Positions 9,801-17,789 of a stretch of 57,744 bases of DNA are shown here, piece by piece. The notes beneath the pieces were generated by a model. It saw only the letters and a list, made by a program, of their open reading frames with translations, was not told the DNA's origin and did no database searches. The translations under genes and the position numbers were made by a program. The DNA is taken from NCBI GenBank assembly GCA_025499705.1, contig JAFMVE010000038.1:1-57744 (forward strand). Direction: 5' to 3'. Within the stretch, counting starts at the first letter, position 1. The number at the start of each line of letters is the position of its first letter. Source of the stretch: Carboxylicivirga caseinilyticus. Lineage in GTDB: Bacteria; Bacteroidota; Bacteroidia; Bacteroidales; Marinilabiliaceae.

Positions 9801-10064
9801 AAAATTGTTAATGCCGACCAAAATACAAAACACCTTTACCTGAGAGTTGGGGCTATTCATGGCTTGTATCGGGAACAGGCACGAAAAGAAGGATTAACCG
9901 TACTTGACCAGGCTGTTGTTGGTGAGTACCTGAAAAAGCACCGCTCCTTTGTGGATTACCGGAGAAAGAATGTGAAGTTCGGTGAGAACAGGACAAGTGC
10001 CTACATAATGGATTACGACATCCTGATAGAGCAAGGTATTGAAATGGAACGGTTCAGTTTGTAG
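6843..10064 (+). CDS. Primase-helicase (CHC2 zinc finger, TOPRIM, P-loop ATPase)
   Basis: A 1073-residue replication protein. Residues 35-59 form a CHC2 zinc finger (C35, H38, C56, C59) as in DnaG. A TOPRIM domain follows, with the catalytic Glu in AYIVEGYTDV (about 256) and the DxD in YDGDSAGRNA (about 300). The C-terminal half has a Walker A motif, LFLFGKRQSGKSTAARS, near residue 730, typical of a primase-linked helicase/ATPase. It should synthesise primers and unwind DNA to replicate the element. An iteron-rich probable origin directly follows it. The arrangement is that of a self-replicating phage or satellite. Confidence 0.9.
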   Translation: MDAKRVIEQINDEIYEVVSGFITLKKAGSNYKACCPFHNEKTASFSVNPAKGIFKCFGCDKGGNAIEFIKEHENVEFKEAVEIGAKLLNLNFEWKRSTNWDEAKFKHEESLKIACNIIEKFFQEQVNHKNAQDYIKERNLVIPENNNFNIGYAPSGNALLSHAREKGVKIEILEEIGVLKSNDKGIYDFFYNRLMFPVSNSKGQTIAFAGRDLNEKPKIKYLNTHESCIYTKGNELYALNVARFAIKNEDRAYIVEGYTDVLRMHSIEVINSVATGGTALTNPQAKLLKKYTNKATLIYDGDSAGRNAMCRNAEILIKNQFHVSVVVLPEKQDPDSLFTDSDTFLQYDEKQEDYIIYKTAEYAERFANDPVKKSEVIKRMAALISCYDKTNQEVYLDFVSEQIKPKKAWQDALKENSQPVEKKVSKKENINDIIKLKKEQQENFLENQFYEEKGAYWTVEGKHPKQISNFTFEALFCVFHNDGQGRIDLKYILNLKSQYGRKRLATISSDDFCTPASFKKQVHRRHGFFWYGNDTQLDSIKNVKLLGIPEAKELERVGYNVKNRFWVFANGLYYDKTFHEIDEYGVTTHAKRINSMDEFKEIPPESQIRIDDTFHVLNTTAEFIGKYGTDNLKDKIKQGQVHLLHFFFLPYGKLLRISTSDSGNPFKENSKYIAPPKNSDWDFGKWATSMNKVYPGNAELLIAYYIATVFSDVIYKANFGYFPLLFLFGKRQSGKSTAARSIMYMFGKPPMEDGINLASGSTSTGMQRSMDSTTNHPFWGNEYKNSIHKNTIEALKGIADRNGKLTGVKSGGNETRIAKPRGSGIISGQDLPTQDPALSSRSLLGEFDDTNRGKYEDLKEFKSAEESLQFTNITCSVFDNRHLIEEYYSKEEPGISSEVMDELISEFGNVDRRTVLNISSVLTPMKILMEQSDLKFPFDYQTAKAALIRSAKLTISVQNQSDEVEQYFHVLQSLINLYRLTEDVHYKIVNADQNTKHLYLRVGAIHGLYREQARKEGLTVLDQAVVGEYLKKHRSFVDYRRKNVKFGENRTSAYIMDYDILIEQGIEMERFSL

Positions 10065-10119
10065 GAATAAAGTAATGGAAATATATTTTTTACCCCGACT
10101 TATGGTACTAATGCAAAAA

Positions 10120-10342
10120 CCGTCCTCATTTCCTCACTTACTAAGTATGGAGTATAATAATATACTGATATATAATACTATATACTTTAATGTTCTAAAA
10201 ATAAGTGAGGACGGCTGAGGGAAAAAAGAGGAAATATGAGGGAAACGTGAGGAAAAATCTTCCTATTTCCTCACTCGTCCTCATTGTCCTCAAATTACTC
10301 GATTGATTATCATGCGATTAACTGCAAAATGAGGAATGAGGA
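10120..10342. repeat. Iteron-rich probable replication origin
   Basis: This non-coding stretch (gap 10065-10433) contains nine exact copies of the hexamer TCCTCA or its complement TGAGGA (10123, 10131, 10206, 10248, 10268, 10278, 10287, 10330, 10337) plus TGAGGG at 10216 and 10237. A large inverted repeat pairs 10120-10140 (CCGTCCTCA...CTCACTTA) with TAAGTGAGGACGG at 10202-10214, flanking an AT-rich tract (10141-10200). Iterons, a palindrome and an AT-rich segment next to the primase gene are the standard features of an origin. Confidence 0.65.
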
Positions 10343-10433
10343 CACTTTTTGAAAAATACCATAGCCTCTGAAAAAAAAGAATTTTCAATAAAACAGGAAC
10401 AAGATTAATATACAATTAAACACTTTTTATGCG

Positions 10434-11324
10434 ATGAAAAAGAGCAGTAACGTACAGAAAAACAATAACATTCACGACAACTTCTTTAAAAGCCTTTTCT
10501 CTGTAAAAGAGAATCTTGAAGATTTACTATTAGGTACACTTCCGAAAGAAGTGCTACAATGTTTAAAACCTGAAACACTTGTTTATGACCCGACCGAATA
10601 CGTTGACCAGGAACTTGCTCCATATTTTAAAGATGTTTCATGCAATATGTTCTATGGACACACCAATATCAAAGTTTCGCTACTGTATGAACACAAAAGC
10701 TATCCCGACAAAAATATACACTTGCAATTGCTTAGATATATCCTGAACGTATGGGAAAATCAGGCTGCCAACAAACAGCCACTTACTCCTGTTATTACGA
10801 TGGTATTCTATCATGGAAAACCGAAATGGACGGATTCGGGTTTTGTTCAGGTTCCGGAGGAACTAAAACGCTTTGTTCCTTTATTTGATTATGCTTTGTT
10901 CGACACCAAGGATATTGAAGACCATGCCATTATCCGACACTTTAAACGACCAAGTGTAAAAGTAGCCGTATGGTTTATGAAGCGTAGCGACAATCTTATT
11001 GGCTTTATCAAGAATAATCCTGATTTGGCACGAGAAATGTTCAGTCAGCTAAAGGAGATTGACGAAACTATTTTCCAAAAAATAGCGTTATATTTGTATA
11101 AAGTTTCTGGTTTAGAAACTGATAAAATTGATGCGATTATGGAAACAATTTCACCACAAGTTAAAGATGCTTTTGCAGAGGCAGCCAACGAACTGAAATA
11201 TATAGGTAAGAAAGAAGTTGTTGCTAAAATGGTTGCCAAAGATTATTCGGATAAAGAAATATCTGAAATAACAGATGTTGCCATTGAGGATATTCAAAAG
11301 ATTCGGACAAATAACTCTCATTAA
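10434..11324 (+). CDS. Rpn/YhgA-family PD-(D/E)XK nuclease
   Basis: A 296-residue member of the Rpn (recombination-promoting nuclease, Transposase_31) family. The N-terminal part reads HDNFFKSLFSVKENLEDLL, followed by YVDQELAPYFKDVSCNM and KVSLLYEHKSYPDKNIHLQLLRYI, which carries the D...E-x-K nuclease core; then PVITMVFYHGKPKW. The C-terminus is helical (KEVVAKMVAKDYSDKEISEIT). Members are DNA endonucleases spread on mobile elements and linked in some cases to phage defence. The gene is flanked by the origin and its own terminator, so it is probably an independently transcribed moron. Confidence 0.85.
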   Translation: MKKSSNVQKNNNIHDNFFKSLFSVKENLEDLLLGTLPKEVLQCLKPETLVYDPTEYVDQELAPYFKDVSCNMFYGHTNIKVSLLYEHKSYPDKNIHLQLLRYILNVWENQAANKQPLTPVITMVFYHGKPKWTDSGFVQVPEELKRFVPLFDYALFDTKDIEDHAIIRHFKRPSVKVAVWFMKRSDNLIGFIKNNPDLAREMFSQLKEIDETIFQKIALYLYKVSGLETDKIDAIMETISPQVKDAFAEAANELKYIGKKEVVAKMVAKDYSDKEISEITDVAIEDIQKIRTNNSH

Positions 11325-11347
11325 AGAGTAAATAATCTAAAATATAG

Positions 11348-11377
11348 CCCGGTATCAGTTTTTGTATCGGGTTTTTT
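11348..11377 (+). terminator. Rho-independent terminator after the Rpn gene
   Basis: CCCGGTA (11348-11354) pairs with TATCGGG (11365-11371), with one G-T pair, around a 10-nt loop. Six T residues follow (11372-11377). Confidence 0.75.
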
Positions 11378-11508
11378 ATTGCCTTATTTTATCATTTATT
11401 GCCTTTTGAATATTACTTTTGTATAAATAATAACAGTAAAACTTATAATTTGAAATAAGAATAAAGGAAGCGAACATATAATCTTAAAATATTAAGACTT
11501 AATCTCTT

Positions 11509-11639
11509 AACAATCGAAAATCGCCAAATTTTAATTGCAGTAAAGAGAGTAGGTACGGGCGTGGTCTGTACTACTTTACTGCGTGGGTGTTTGGCGATAC
11601 CTCGATTGTTGGTGGTTTCAGTGCCACGCTTCTTTTTTT
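11509..11639 (+). ncRNA. Highly structured leader RNA / riboregulator candidate
   Basis: Three nested stems are visible: AACAATCGA 11509-11517 with TCGATTGTT 11602-11610; ATCGCCAAA 11520-11528 with TTTGGCGAT 11590-11598; and GCAGTAAA 11537-11544 with TTTACTGC 11575-11582, extended by GTAG 549-552 with CTAC 571-574 after a GAGA bulge. The apical loop contains GCGTGG (11559-11564), complementary to CCACGC (11624-11629). That segment is the right arm of a downstream hairpin GGTGG...GCCAC followed by a T-tract (11633-11639). The T-tract ends 13 nt before the next ATG, so this could be an attenuator/riboswitch-like leader or a small RNA with its own terminator. I know of no family that fits. Confidence 0.6.
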
Positions 11640-11651
11640 ATACCATAGAGA

Positions 11652-11960
11652 ATGAAAGATTTATATGTTTGGTTGCAAAACGAGGTAAACGAATCGCTTG
11701 AGTTATTAGATAATGAAATAATAAAAGATGAAGCAGATAAAATAGTCTTCTCTTCCAGTAAAGAATTCCTGAATAACAGTAAAGATGTATTGAAAAAATT
11801 GGTTGACCTCCTATCTAAATATGATTTGGATATAATGAAACTGATTAATTTAATTGCCAAACTAAAAACCGAGGGTAATGATGCTGATGAAGATGCTATC
11901 ATTCAATCTATGATTGTGAAAATGTTGGAAACAAGCTCCCTGGACCCAAAAACTCGATAA
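11652..11960 (+). CDS. Small helical protein under the structured leader
   Basis: A 102-residue acidic, all-helical, probably coiled-coil protein without cysteines or a membrane segment. No family recognised. It lies between the folded leader and a terminator at 12044, so it forms a single-gene unit. If the leader attenuates transcription, this is the gene it controls. Confidence 0.6.
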   Translation: MKDLYVWLQNEVNESLELLDNEIIKDEADKIVFSSSKEFLNNSKDVLKKLVDLLSKYDLDIMKLINLIAKLKTEGNDADEDAIIQSMIVKMLETSSLDPKTR

Positions 11961-12043
11961 TTATCTCTATCTTTATGTAGCTAATTGTTAAGGGTATAAT
12001 ACTTGAATTTATGCCCAATTATCATTTTACCACTTTAAAAATG

Positions 12044-12063
12044 AGCCTCTTATCGGGGCTTTT
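12044..12063 (+). terminator. Terminator after the 102-residue gene
   Basis: AGCCTC (12044-12049) pairs with GGGGCT (12055-12060), one G-T pair, followed by a short T-run. It argues that the frame running across it (12011-12472) is not a gene. Confidence 0.55.
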
Positions 12064-12234
12064 CGTGTTTATATACCTTTCGTGTTTTAACAGATGCTTT
12101 TATTTGCTTCATTTTATTGCCCGAATTTATTCGATAATATTTCAACATGGTCTAAAAAATCTCACTTGTATTATTAAACTAACATATCTTTTCCGCCATT
12201 TGGGAAAAGCAGTCTTAAAATTCCTCCCTATTCC

Positions 12235-12415
12235 CCATTATTGCTATTATTTTTTTCAATCTTCTCAAAAGACTTTAAAATATACCCTTCCAAAAAATCA
12301 ATATTCAAAAAAGTCTTTAAAATATTGTCTTAAAGTACTCAAAAGCAGTCAGCATAAGCTAAAAAGTACTCAAAAACCTTCAAAAGCAGTTAAAATATAC
12401 TCTACAAGGCTGCTC
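12235..12415. repeat. Short interspersed direct repeats in a non-coding gap
   Basis: Gap 11961-12468 is AT-rich and lacks a convincing gene. Its second half is built from recurring words: CTTTAAAATAT (twice, plus a GTTAAAATAT variant), AGTACTCAAAA (twice) and TCAAAAGCAGT (twice). The pattern resembles protein-binding arrays used in partition, packaging or gene control. The reading frame through it translates to a low-complexity Lys/Ser/Leu/Tyr peptide. Confidence 0.45.
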
Positions 12416-12468
12416 TTCTCAATATTACAGGAGCGTTATCGCTCATTTTTTAACCCAAATCCAACACT

Positions 12469-12702
12469 ATGATTGTACGCAGAACCATATTAAAGCAGGA
12501 TTTGGTGAAGAAACTTTACCCTGATAGCGTTTCAGTTGATGCAGCTATGCAACAACTACGAAGGGATATTGAATTGTGTCCCCAATTAAAAGAACAGATA
12601 GCCAATACAGGGCAAACCAAACGCCATTACTACAACAAACAACAGCTCCTCTTAATCCTGGAACATTTTTGTATAACACTTGAAGAATTTGAACAGCTAT
12701 GA
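12469..12702 (+). CDS. DUF4248-like small protein
   Basis: A 77-residue protein following the DUF4248 layout: LVKKLYPDSVSVDAAMQQLRRDIEL (Y-P-x...A...L..dI), PQLKEQIANTG, an aromatic HYYNKQQLLLILEHF helix and an acidic tail. DUF4248 proteins are small Bacteroidota element proteins of unknown, possibly DNA-binding, role. The stop overlaps the next start by four bases, implying translational coupling with the J-domain gene. Confidence 0.65.
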   Translation: MIVRRTILKQDLVKKLYPDSVSVDAAMQQLRRDIELCPQLKEQIANTGQTKRHYYNKQQLLLILEHFCITLEEFEQL

Positions 12703-13049
12703 AGTATTTCTTAGGTATAACCGATATTGAACAAGCCAAACTACATTACCGAAAATTAGCAAAACAATTACACCCCGATAAAGGCGGAACTGACGTTGAC
12801 TTTCAGGAGATGCAAACTGAATACAAGGAATTTCTATTAAGCTTGCAGCAAGAACAAGAAGTTGTTACTCCTACACGGAAAACAACATCTATCGAAAAGG
12901 AATTGATAAACGAGATGAGTAAGCTTGCCAAAGTCCTGATTAAAAAACAAGTACCTCAAAATTACCTACGACTGAAAATGCAAACCTCAGAATCAACCCT
13001 AAAGAAAACTTTATTAAGTCAAGTAATTGACATTTTGAATGAATTATAA
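12699..13049 (+). CDS. J-domain (DnaJ-like) protein
   Basis: A 116-residue protein. Residues 1-48 are a J domain: YFLGITDIEQAKLHYRKLAKQLHPDKGGT in outline, with the essential HPD motif (residues 25-27). The rest is helical and charged, with no zinc-finger or substrate-binding domain, so it is a J-only cochaperone. It would stimulate a host DnaK. In phages such proteins assist replication-complex remodelling or virion assembly. It is coupled by ATGA overlap to the DUF4248 gene and ends before a terminator. Confidence 0.85.
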   Translation: MKYFLGITDIEQAKLHYRKLAKQLHPDKGGTDVDFQEMQTEYKEFLLSLQQEQEVVTPTRKTTSIEKELINEMSKLAKVLIKKQVPQNYLRLKMQTSESTLKKTLLSQVIDILNEL

Positions 13050-13091
13050 TTTGGTAGTAATAAATTATTCTTTTGTTTGGATAACCAAATT

Positions 13092-13115
13092 AGTCGGCAC
13101 ACTACCGACTTTTTT
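13092..13115 (+). terminator. Terminator closing the early/middle region
   Basis: AGTCGG (13092-13097) pairs with CCGACT (13105-13110) followed by a T-tract to 13115. It separates the J-domain gene from the virion block. Confidence 0.7.
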
Positions 13116-13218
13116 ATGCTCAATTTTTGACAAATATCTTCAAACACTTACAAACTCCCTCAAGTTCCATTAAACCCCAACACCCCCACCATAAGCCTAC
13201 TATATGTTTGTTTCCATT

Positions 13219-15699
13219 ATGGAAGCAAGCACAAAGAAAATATTAGGCACATTAGCAGCAGTTGCAGCCGTTGGCGGTGGTTTCTACCTGATTAAAAAAG
13301 GCAAAAAGCTTCTTGCCGGGGCAAAAATGAACTTTGCTCTTTTAGGATTCCGCATCCACAAGATGAACTTACAAGAAGTTCAGTTTGCCGTAAAGCTTCG
13401 TTGCTACAATCCCACCAAAGCACCCATCACATTAGCCGTTAACCAGGTTGTTGCAAACTACAAAGGTTCGGCAGTTGCTTATTCTACCCCCGATATTAAA
13501 GGACTTACCATTGGTGCTGGCAAAACACAAGAGCCTGAAATCGTTTTTCAAGTGCCATACCTAAACCTCATGGGTAAAGGTCTTACTCTTTCCTTGCTTT
13601 CCAATACTCAGCAACTTAAAGCTGATATGACTTTCACCATGACCATCAGCGTTAATGGCGAAACTCTTACTACCACGCAATCATTATCAGAGGACGAAAA
13701 TATGAACGGATTAGCATTGGGCGAATTGGGCATTGTATCCGGCCCACGAAACACCCAAAACGGTAAACGTTTCAACCACCTTATAAAAAAGGCAAACGGA
13801 CAGGACACATTTATAAAAAACGGCAACGTAATTGAAACCGTTGAAAGTTGTATTGATATTATCGGTACACATTTTCGGGAAGTCGAAGAACTGGCAAGTA
13901 GCCTTCAAGGTGATTCGCTCAAAGAATCTTGCCGAAACATCTTCAACTTTTCATACAATTATTTGCAGTACCATAAAGACGATGACGGAACAGAACAGCT
14001 CCGTACTCCATCTCGCTCTTGGTTAGACGGACAAATCAAGTTCAAACAGAAAGGCAAATCAGATGCAGGAATTGACTGTGATGATTACAGCATTTTTGTG
14101 GGTTCGCTTTTAAAGTGTTTGGGCATTCCGTTCAAGCTACGCATTACCAAGTATGACGGTAAGAAGAACTTTCAACATATCTATGTGATTGTTCCTGCCG
14201 TTGGTGATTCCGAAGATGAAATTATAATCGACCCTGTTCTCTCAAAATTCGATTACCAAAAGCCATACAGTTTTGAACGTTCTGATTTTGATATGTCATC
14301 ACTTCAATTGGCAGGGCTTCGAGGTATTGATGGTATCACAGGTACAAGTGCATTAGGTTTGCCCATATCGGTTTTATCAGGTATTGATTTAGCCGGAGGT
14401 GTTCAGGCACAAGCCAACCATGAAGACCTTATTGCTATTGTTTCAGGTGTTGACTTTGACGATGCCATAAACGGCTTGGGTGATGCCGAAGATGCCACCT
14501 ACAACTATTTAGTCCGAACCCGGAATTATCTTTTAAAGAATCGAGACAATAAGGACAAAATGGCTCATATCCAAAACCCTGACCAATTTATATCCATGTT
14601 GGACCAAGCTATTAAGTTTTGGAATACTCCACAGCGTGATGCCGTATTGGATAAGCTATCGGATATTGAAGAAAAGCTTGCCGAAAAAGGTCTGATTAAA
14701 TACGATTCAGAAGCCATCCAGGGATTGGCTGAATTGGATGAGTTGGACGATGAAATGGACGGCTTGGGAAGAAGAAAAAGACGTAGAGGTCGATTCTTCA
14801 AGGCAATAAAACGTGTCGGTAAAAAGATTGGTAAAGTAGCCAAGAAAGTAGTTAAAGCCATCGTAAGGTTTAATCCTTTATCCATTGCTATCAGAGGCGG
14901 ATTATTGGCAGCCTTGCGTCTAAATATGTTTGGAATTGCTAAGAAACTACAATATGCCTATCTGCCTGATGACCTTGCAAGCAAATACAACATCGACCCT
15001 GCTAAACATGCCAAACTGAAAAAGACACATGGCAAGGTTCGTAAGCTATTTAAAGGCTTACAGGGCAAAGAATCCAACCTTAGAAAAGCAATCCTGAAAG
15101 GTGCAAAGCAAAAGAGTTCCGATTTCTCCCTAAAAGGCATTGATGGTTTACTTGCCGATTTAAAAGGCTTAGAAGCCATTGGCGAATTGGCAGAATTGGG
15201 CAATATGGGTGCAGTAGCCACAGCAGCCTCAGTAACCGCAGCTAGTGGTGTGTTGGCAAAAATCGGAAGCTGGTTAAAGCCTATCAAAAACATCTTTACC
15301 AAGGTTAAAGATAAATTCAAAAAAGCAGCTCCTGCAACAGAAGCGGTATCTCAATTTACCAATCAGGCAGCTCCAACAACCGAGGCTTATGCTCCACCAA
15401 CAAACAGCGTGATGCCTCCATCCAACAGCATCATGCCACAGTCAGGCAGTTATACTCCCCAACCCATAATGAAATCCGGAAACTACACTCCACAATCGAC
15501 TACAACGAATCCTACTGCAACAGGCAAAAAGAAACTGAGCAAGGGAGCAAAAGTTGGTATTGGTTTAGGTGTTGCAGCTCTCGTTGGTACAGGAGCTTAT
15601 CTCATGTTCCGCAAAAAAGACAGCACTCCGGCAAAACGGAAATCATCCCCCAAGAAGACTTCCAATAAAGAAGATTTAGGAAGCATCAAGCTTCAATAA
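13219..15699 (+). CDS. Large virion-type protein: LEA2-like plus transglutaminase-like domains
   Basis: 826 residues from ATG 13219 (ATG 13204 is also in frame). It has an N-terminal membrane or Gly-rich helix (about 6-25). A LEA2-like beta domain follows (about 30-150; LQEVQFAVKLRCYNPTKAP). A transglutaminase/papain-like domain has C287 in DCDDYSIF, H320 in FQHIYVI and D338 in IIDPVL. An acidic stretch ends EMDGLG (515-517), directly followed by a very basic region (RRKRRRGRFF) and a hydrophobic NPLSIAIRGGLLAALRLNMFG segment. A Pro/Ser/Thr-rich tail and a final TM helix (about 785-802) complete it. First gene of the late block; I infer a structural and perhaps processing or entry role. Confidence 0.75.
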   Translation: MEASTKKILGTLAAVAAVGGGFYLIKKGKKLLAGAKMNFALLGFRIHKMNLQEVQFAVKLRCYNPTKAPITLAVNQVVANYKGSAVAYSTPDIKGLTIGAGKTQEPEIVFQVPYLNLMGKGLTLSLLSNTQQLKADMTFTMTISVNGETLTTTQSLSEDENMNGLALGELGIVSGPRNTQNGKRFNHLIKKANGQDTFIKNGNVIETVESCIDIIGTHFREVEELASSLQGDSLKESCRNIFNFSYNYLQYHKDDDGTEQLRTPSRSWLDGQIKFKQKGKSDAGIDCDDYSIFVGSLLKCLGIPFKLRITKYDGKKNFQHIYVIVPAVGDSEDEIIIDPVLSKFDYQKPYSFERSDFDMSSLQLAGLRGIDGITGTSALGLPISVLSGIDLAGGVQAQANHEDLIAIVSGVDFDDAINGLGDAEDATYNYLVRTRNYLLKNRDNKDKMAHIQNPDQFISMLDQAIKFWNTPQRDAVLDKLSDIEEKLAEKGLIKYDSEAIQGLAELDELDDEMDGLGRRKRRRGRFFKAIKRVGKKIGKVAKKVVKAIVRFNPLSIAIRGGLLAALRLNMFGIAKKLQYAYLPDDLASKYNIDPAKHAKLKKTHGKVRKLFKGLQGKESNLRKAILKGAKQKSSDFSLKGIDGLLADLKGLEAIGELAELGNMGAVATAASVTAASGVLAKIGSWLKPIKNIFTKVKDKFKKAAPATEAVSQFTNQAAPTTEAYAPPTNSVMPPSNSIMPQSGSYTPQPIMKSGNYTPQSTTTNPTATGKKKLSKGAKVGIGLGVAALVGTGAYLMFRKKDSTPAKRKSSPKKTSNKEDLGSIKLQ

Positions 15700-15733
15700 A
15701 TAATTGTGAATCAATAATTAAAATTTAGAAAAC

Positions 15734-16396
15734 ATGGCAGTTAAAAAATCAACGTCAAGTACCCCAAGGAGAACTTCAAGAGGTACAAAGATTGACTTTA
15801 TGAAAGCTACCAACAACATAGGCAAGCCCATTGCTGCCGTAGCAGGGTTTGCAGTTGGCAAGTACGCTTTAAAAAAGTTGGAAAAGAGCCAGACCGTTAG
15901 CGGTTTGTTGGGCAACGAAATGAAAACCTACATCGTTCCGGCAGCCGTTACTATGGGCGGTTTGGTGGGTACACAGTTTACCAAAAACGAGTATGTAAAG
16001 CTGGGCTTGGTAGGTGCAGCAGGTGCAGGTGTTGAATCCATCATCAAGAAAGCCACAGGTAAGACCATCCTTCAAGGATTAGAGGGCATTATCGGTGATG
16101 AAGATTACAGCGACATGGATGAAATGGACGGACTACGTGCCTTAAATCCAATCACACAAGCTCTCCCGGCAGCCGACATTGACATCGAGCGTGAAATTCA
16201 GGCTTCGGTATCAGGCGCAGCATCGGACTATTCAATGAGTGACGACCCGATAGGTAGTGCAGCCAATGATTACGCAATGAGCGATGAGCCGATTGGTAGT
16301 TCGGATGATGATGATGAGCCTGTTGGTAAAATCCAAAACCTCGACCCCGATAGCATGGACTATGACATCTTTTCGGGCGATATGATGGCATCCTGA
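15734..16396 (+). CDS. Gly/Ala-rich probable membrane virion protein
   Basis: A 220-residue protein. A basic N-terminus (KKSTSSTPRRTSRGTK) precedes two Gly/Ala-rich hydrophobic segments (about 35-48 and 70-105), then IIGDEDYSDMDEMDGLRALNP. The EMDGL string is identical to the one in the preceding large protein. The C-terminal 60 residues are acidic and repetitive (DYSMSDDPIGSAANDYAMSD in part). It lies between two structural candidates, 34 nt after the large protein, and could line or anchor a virion membrane. No family recognised. Confidence 0.6.
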   Translation: MAVKKSTSSTPRRTSRGTKIDFMKATNNIGKPIAAVAGFAVGKYALKKLEKSQTVSGLLGNEMKTYIVPAAVTMGGLVGTQFTKNEYVKLGLVGAAGAGVESIIKKATGKTILQGLEGIIGDEDYSDMDEMDGLRALNPITQALPAADIDIEREIQASVSGAASDYSMSDDPIGSAANDYAMSDEPIGSSDDDDEPVGKIQNLDPDSMDYDIFSGDMMAS

Positions 16397-16460
16397 TTCT
16401 CACTAAATAACATTTAATCAATTTAATAACAAAGGCTAATAAGCCGCAAAACAAATTATC

Positions 16461-17303
16461 ATGGCAGAAATTAATGAGCAAAATGATTTGTACCCTTCGA
16501 TGGAAGAAATAGAGGGTTTAGAAGAAGCGATTCTTGAAAAAGAGGAAGATGCTTTAGAGAAAGAAGAAGACCAGGACGATGCAGTCGAAGGCATTGGCGA
16601 TTTAGGTCGTTCACGCCGTAGAACAAGACGCAGAGGGCGAAGAAGTCGCAGAAAAACCAGCCGAAAACGTGCTGTGCGTAGGTCATACAATGCCGGAGCA
16701 AGAAGTACGGCTGTAAAAACAGGACTTACGAAAGACCTGACTTCAAAAGGTCAGTTTGAACTTCGCAGACAGCAGTTGCCACCAGAGGTGCAAAAAGCAT
16801 TGAAAGATGCACGTATGCAAACCGTTGACACGGCAATCTACACTGTTAAGTCGATTAAGGATAAGTCTGACATTGATTTAATGGAAGCATCGGACGATAA
16901 AAAGGCTGGTCGTACCAACCTGAACCGTGCGCAGTTGGATTCAGGAAAGTATTTCCTGTTAACTGATATTGTTCTTGAGTACGCTCACGGAGCATCGGAA
17001 GAAGACAACGACCCGGCAGATTTTGCATTCGGTCAGTTTGCTTTACCTCCGGCAATCCTGAACGGTACTTTCGAGATGACATTAGGCACGAAGGTAATTG
17101 TACCTGAAATCTCATGTGCGGTATTCGATGATACCGATACCACTAAACGCAAATTCCAATACAAGCTTGCCAATCCAAAGTGGTTAAAGCCATCAATGGA
17201 TATTACACCAAAGCTGAACATGCCGAAATCGGTATCGGGTGATAAGATTTACCACCCTGCCGTTAAGGTTACGCTATTGGGAACTATCACAGAGAAAGCA
17301 TAA
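16461..17303 (+). CDS. Candidate major capsid protein with Arg-rich arm
   Basis: A 280-residue protein. Residues 1-45 are very acidic (EEAILEKEEDALEKEEDQDD), then EGIGDLG, then an Arg-rich arm (about 54-80, RSRRRTRRRGRRSRRK) suited to contact nucleic acid. Residues 115-280 are beta-rich without hydrophobic helices (YFLLTDIVLEYAHG, FEMTLGTKVIVPEI, YHPAVKVTLLGTI), compatible with a single jelly-roll or beta-sandwich. The strong terminator immediately after suggests high, separate expression, as for a major virion protein. The acidic-to-basic switch at GIGDLG may be a pro-peptide junction. No HK97 signature is seen. The capsid assignment is inference. Confidence 0.5.
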   Translation: MAEINEQNDLYPSMEEIEGLEEAILEKEEDALEKEEDQDDAVEGIGDLGRSRRRTRRRGRRSRRKTSRKRAVRRSYNAGARSTAVKTGLTKDLTSKGQFELRRQQLPPEVQKALKDARMQTVDTAIYTVKSIKDKSDIDLMEASDDKKAGRTNLNRAQLDSGKYFLLTDIVLEYAHGASEEDNDPADFAFGQFALPPAILNGTFEMTLGTKVIVPEISCAVFDDTDTTKRKFQYKLANPKWLKPSMDITPKLNMPKSVSGDKIYHPAVKVTLLGTITEKA

Positions 17304-17328
17304 GAGCTTGATATGTCATAATCGTTCG

Positions 17329-17362
17329 GGGGCGGTCAGCGGTTGTTAACCGCCCCTTTTTT
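17329..17362 (+). terminator. Strong terminator after the candidate capsid gene
   Basis: GGGGCGGT (17329-17336) pairs perfectly with ACCGCCCC (17349-17356) around a 12-nt loop, followed by six T residues (17357-17362). It is the strongest terminator in the late block and lies 25 nt after the stop. Confidence 0.9.
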
Positions 17363-17381
17363 CTTCTTAATCATTTCAAAA

Positions 17382-17771
17382 ATGGAAGTACAAGACAATA
17401 ACATACGCAAATTACAGGTCGTGAAATTCGAGGTCAAAAAAGGTCAGACTTACGAATTTAACGGCAATACCAAAACGGAACACGACCGTATCAAAGGCAT
17501 TTTCTTACGCTTATCCAACCAAAAGGCATTACCCGGTGCCACACTAAGGGTTTGGATTGATGATACCGAGATAATCCCCGATGATACCGAGGTGGCATTG
17601 CTTCACCACAACGATGACATGAGTATTAAGGACGTGGCTTTCCCTGTGGATGAAAAAGCCAAGAACAGCCCTGTGCGTGTCATTTACAAAGACGACAGCG
17701 AGAACCTGGCTGTTAATGAAAGCTACAATGTTCGTGTGTATCTGCTTGCCGAGGTAGAAAAAAAGAAATAA
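17382..17771 (+). CDS. Small beta-rich virion candidate
   Basis: 129 residues from ATG 17382; an in-frame ATG at 17343 lies inside the terminator and is rejected. The whole protein is a succession of beta strands with polar turns (LQVVKFEVKKGQTYEFNG, ATLRVWIDDTEIIPDD, SYNVRVYLLAEVEKKK), typical of a compact beta-sandwich. Its C-terminal strand resembles those of the proteins at 16461 and 17790. A minor capsid or penton role is inferred. Confidence 0.55.
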   Translation: MEVQDNNIRKLQVVKFEVKKGQTYEFNGNTKTEHDRIKGIFLRLSNQKALPGATLRVWIDDTEIIPDDTEVALLHHNDDMSIKDVAFPVDEKAKNSPVRVIYKDDSENLAVNESYNVRVYLLAEVEKKK

Positions 17772-17789
17772 CCCAGAAATCTCCCGACA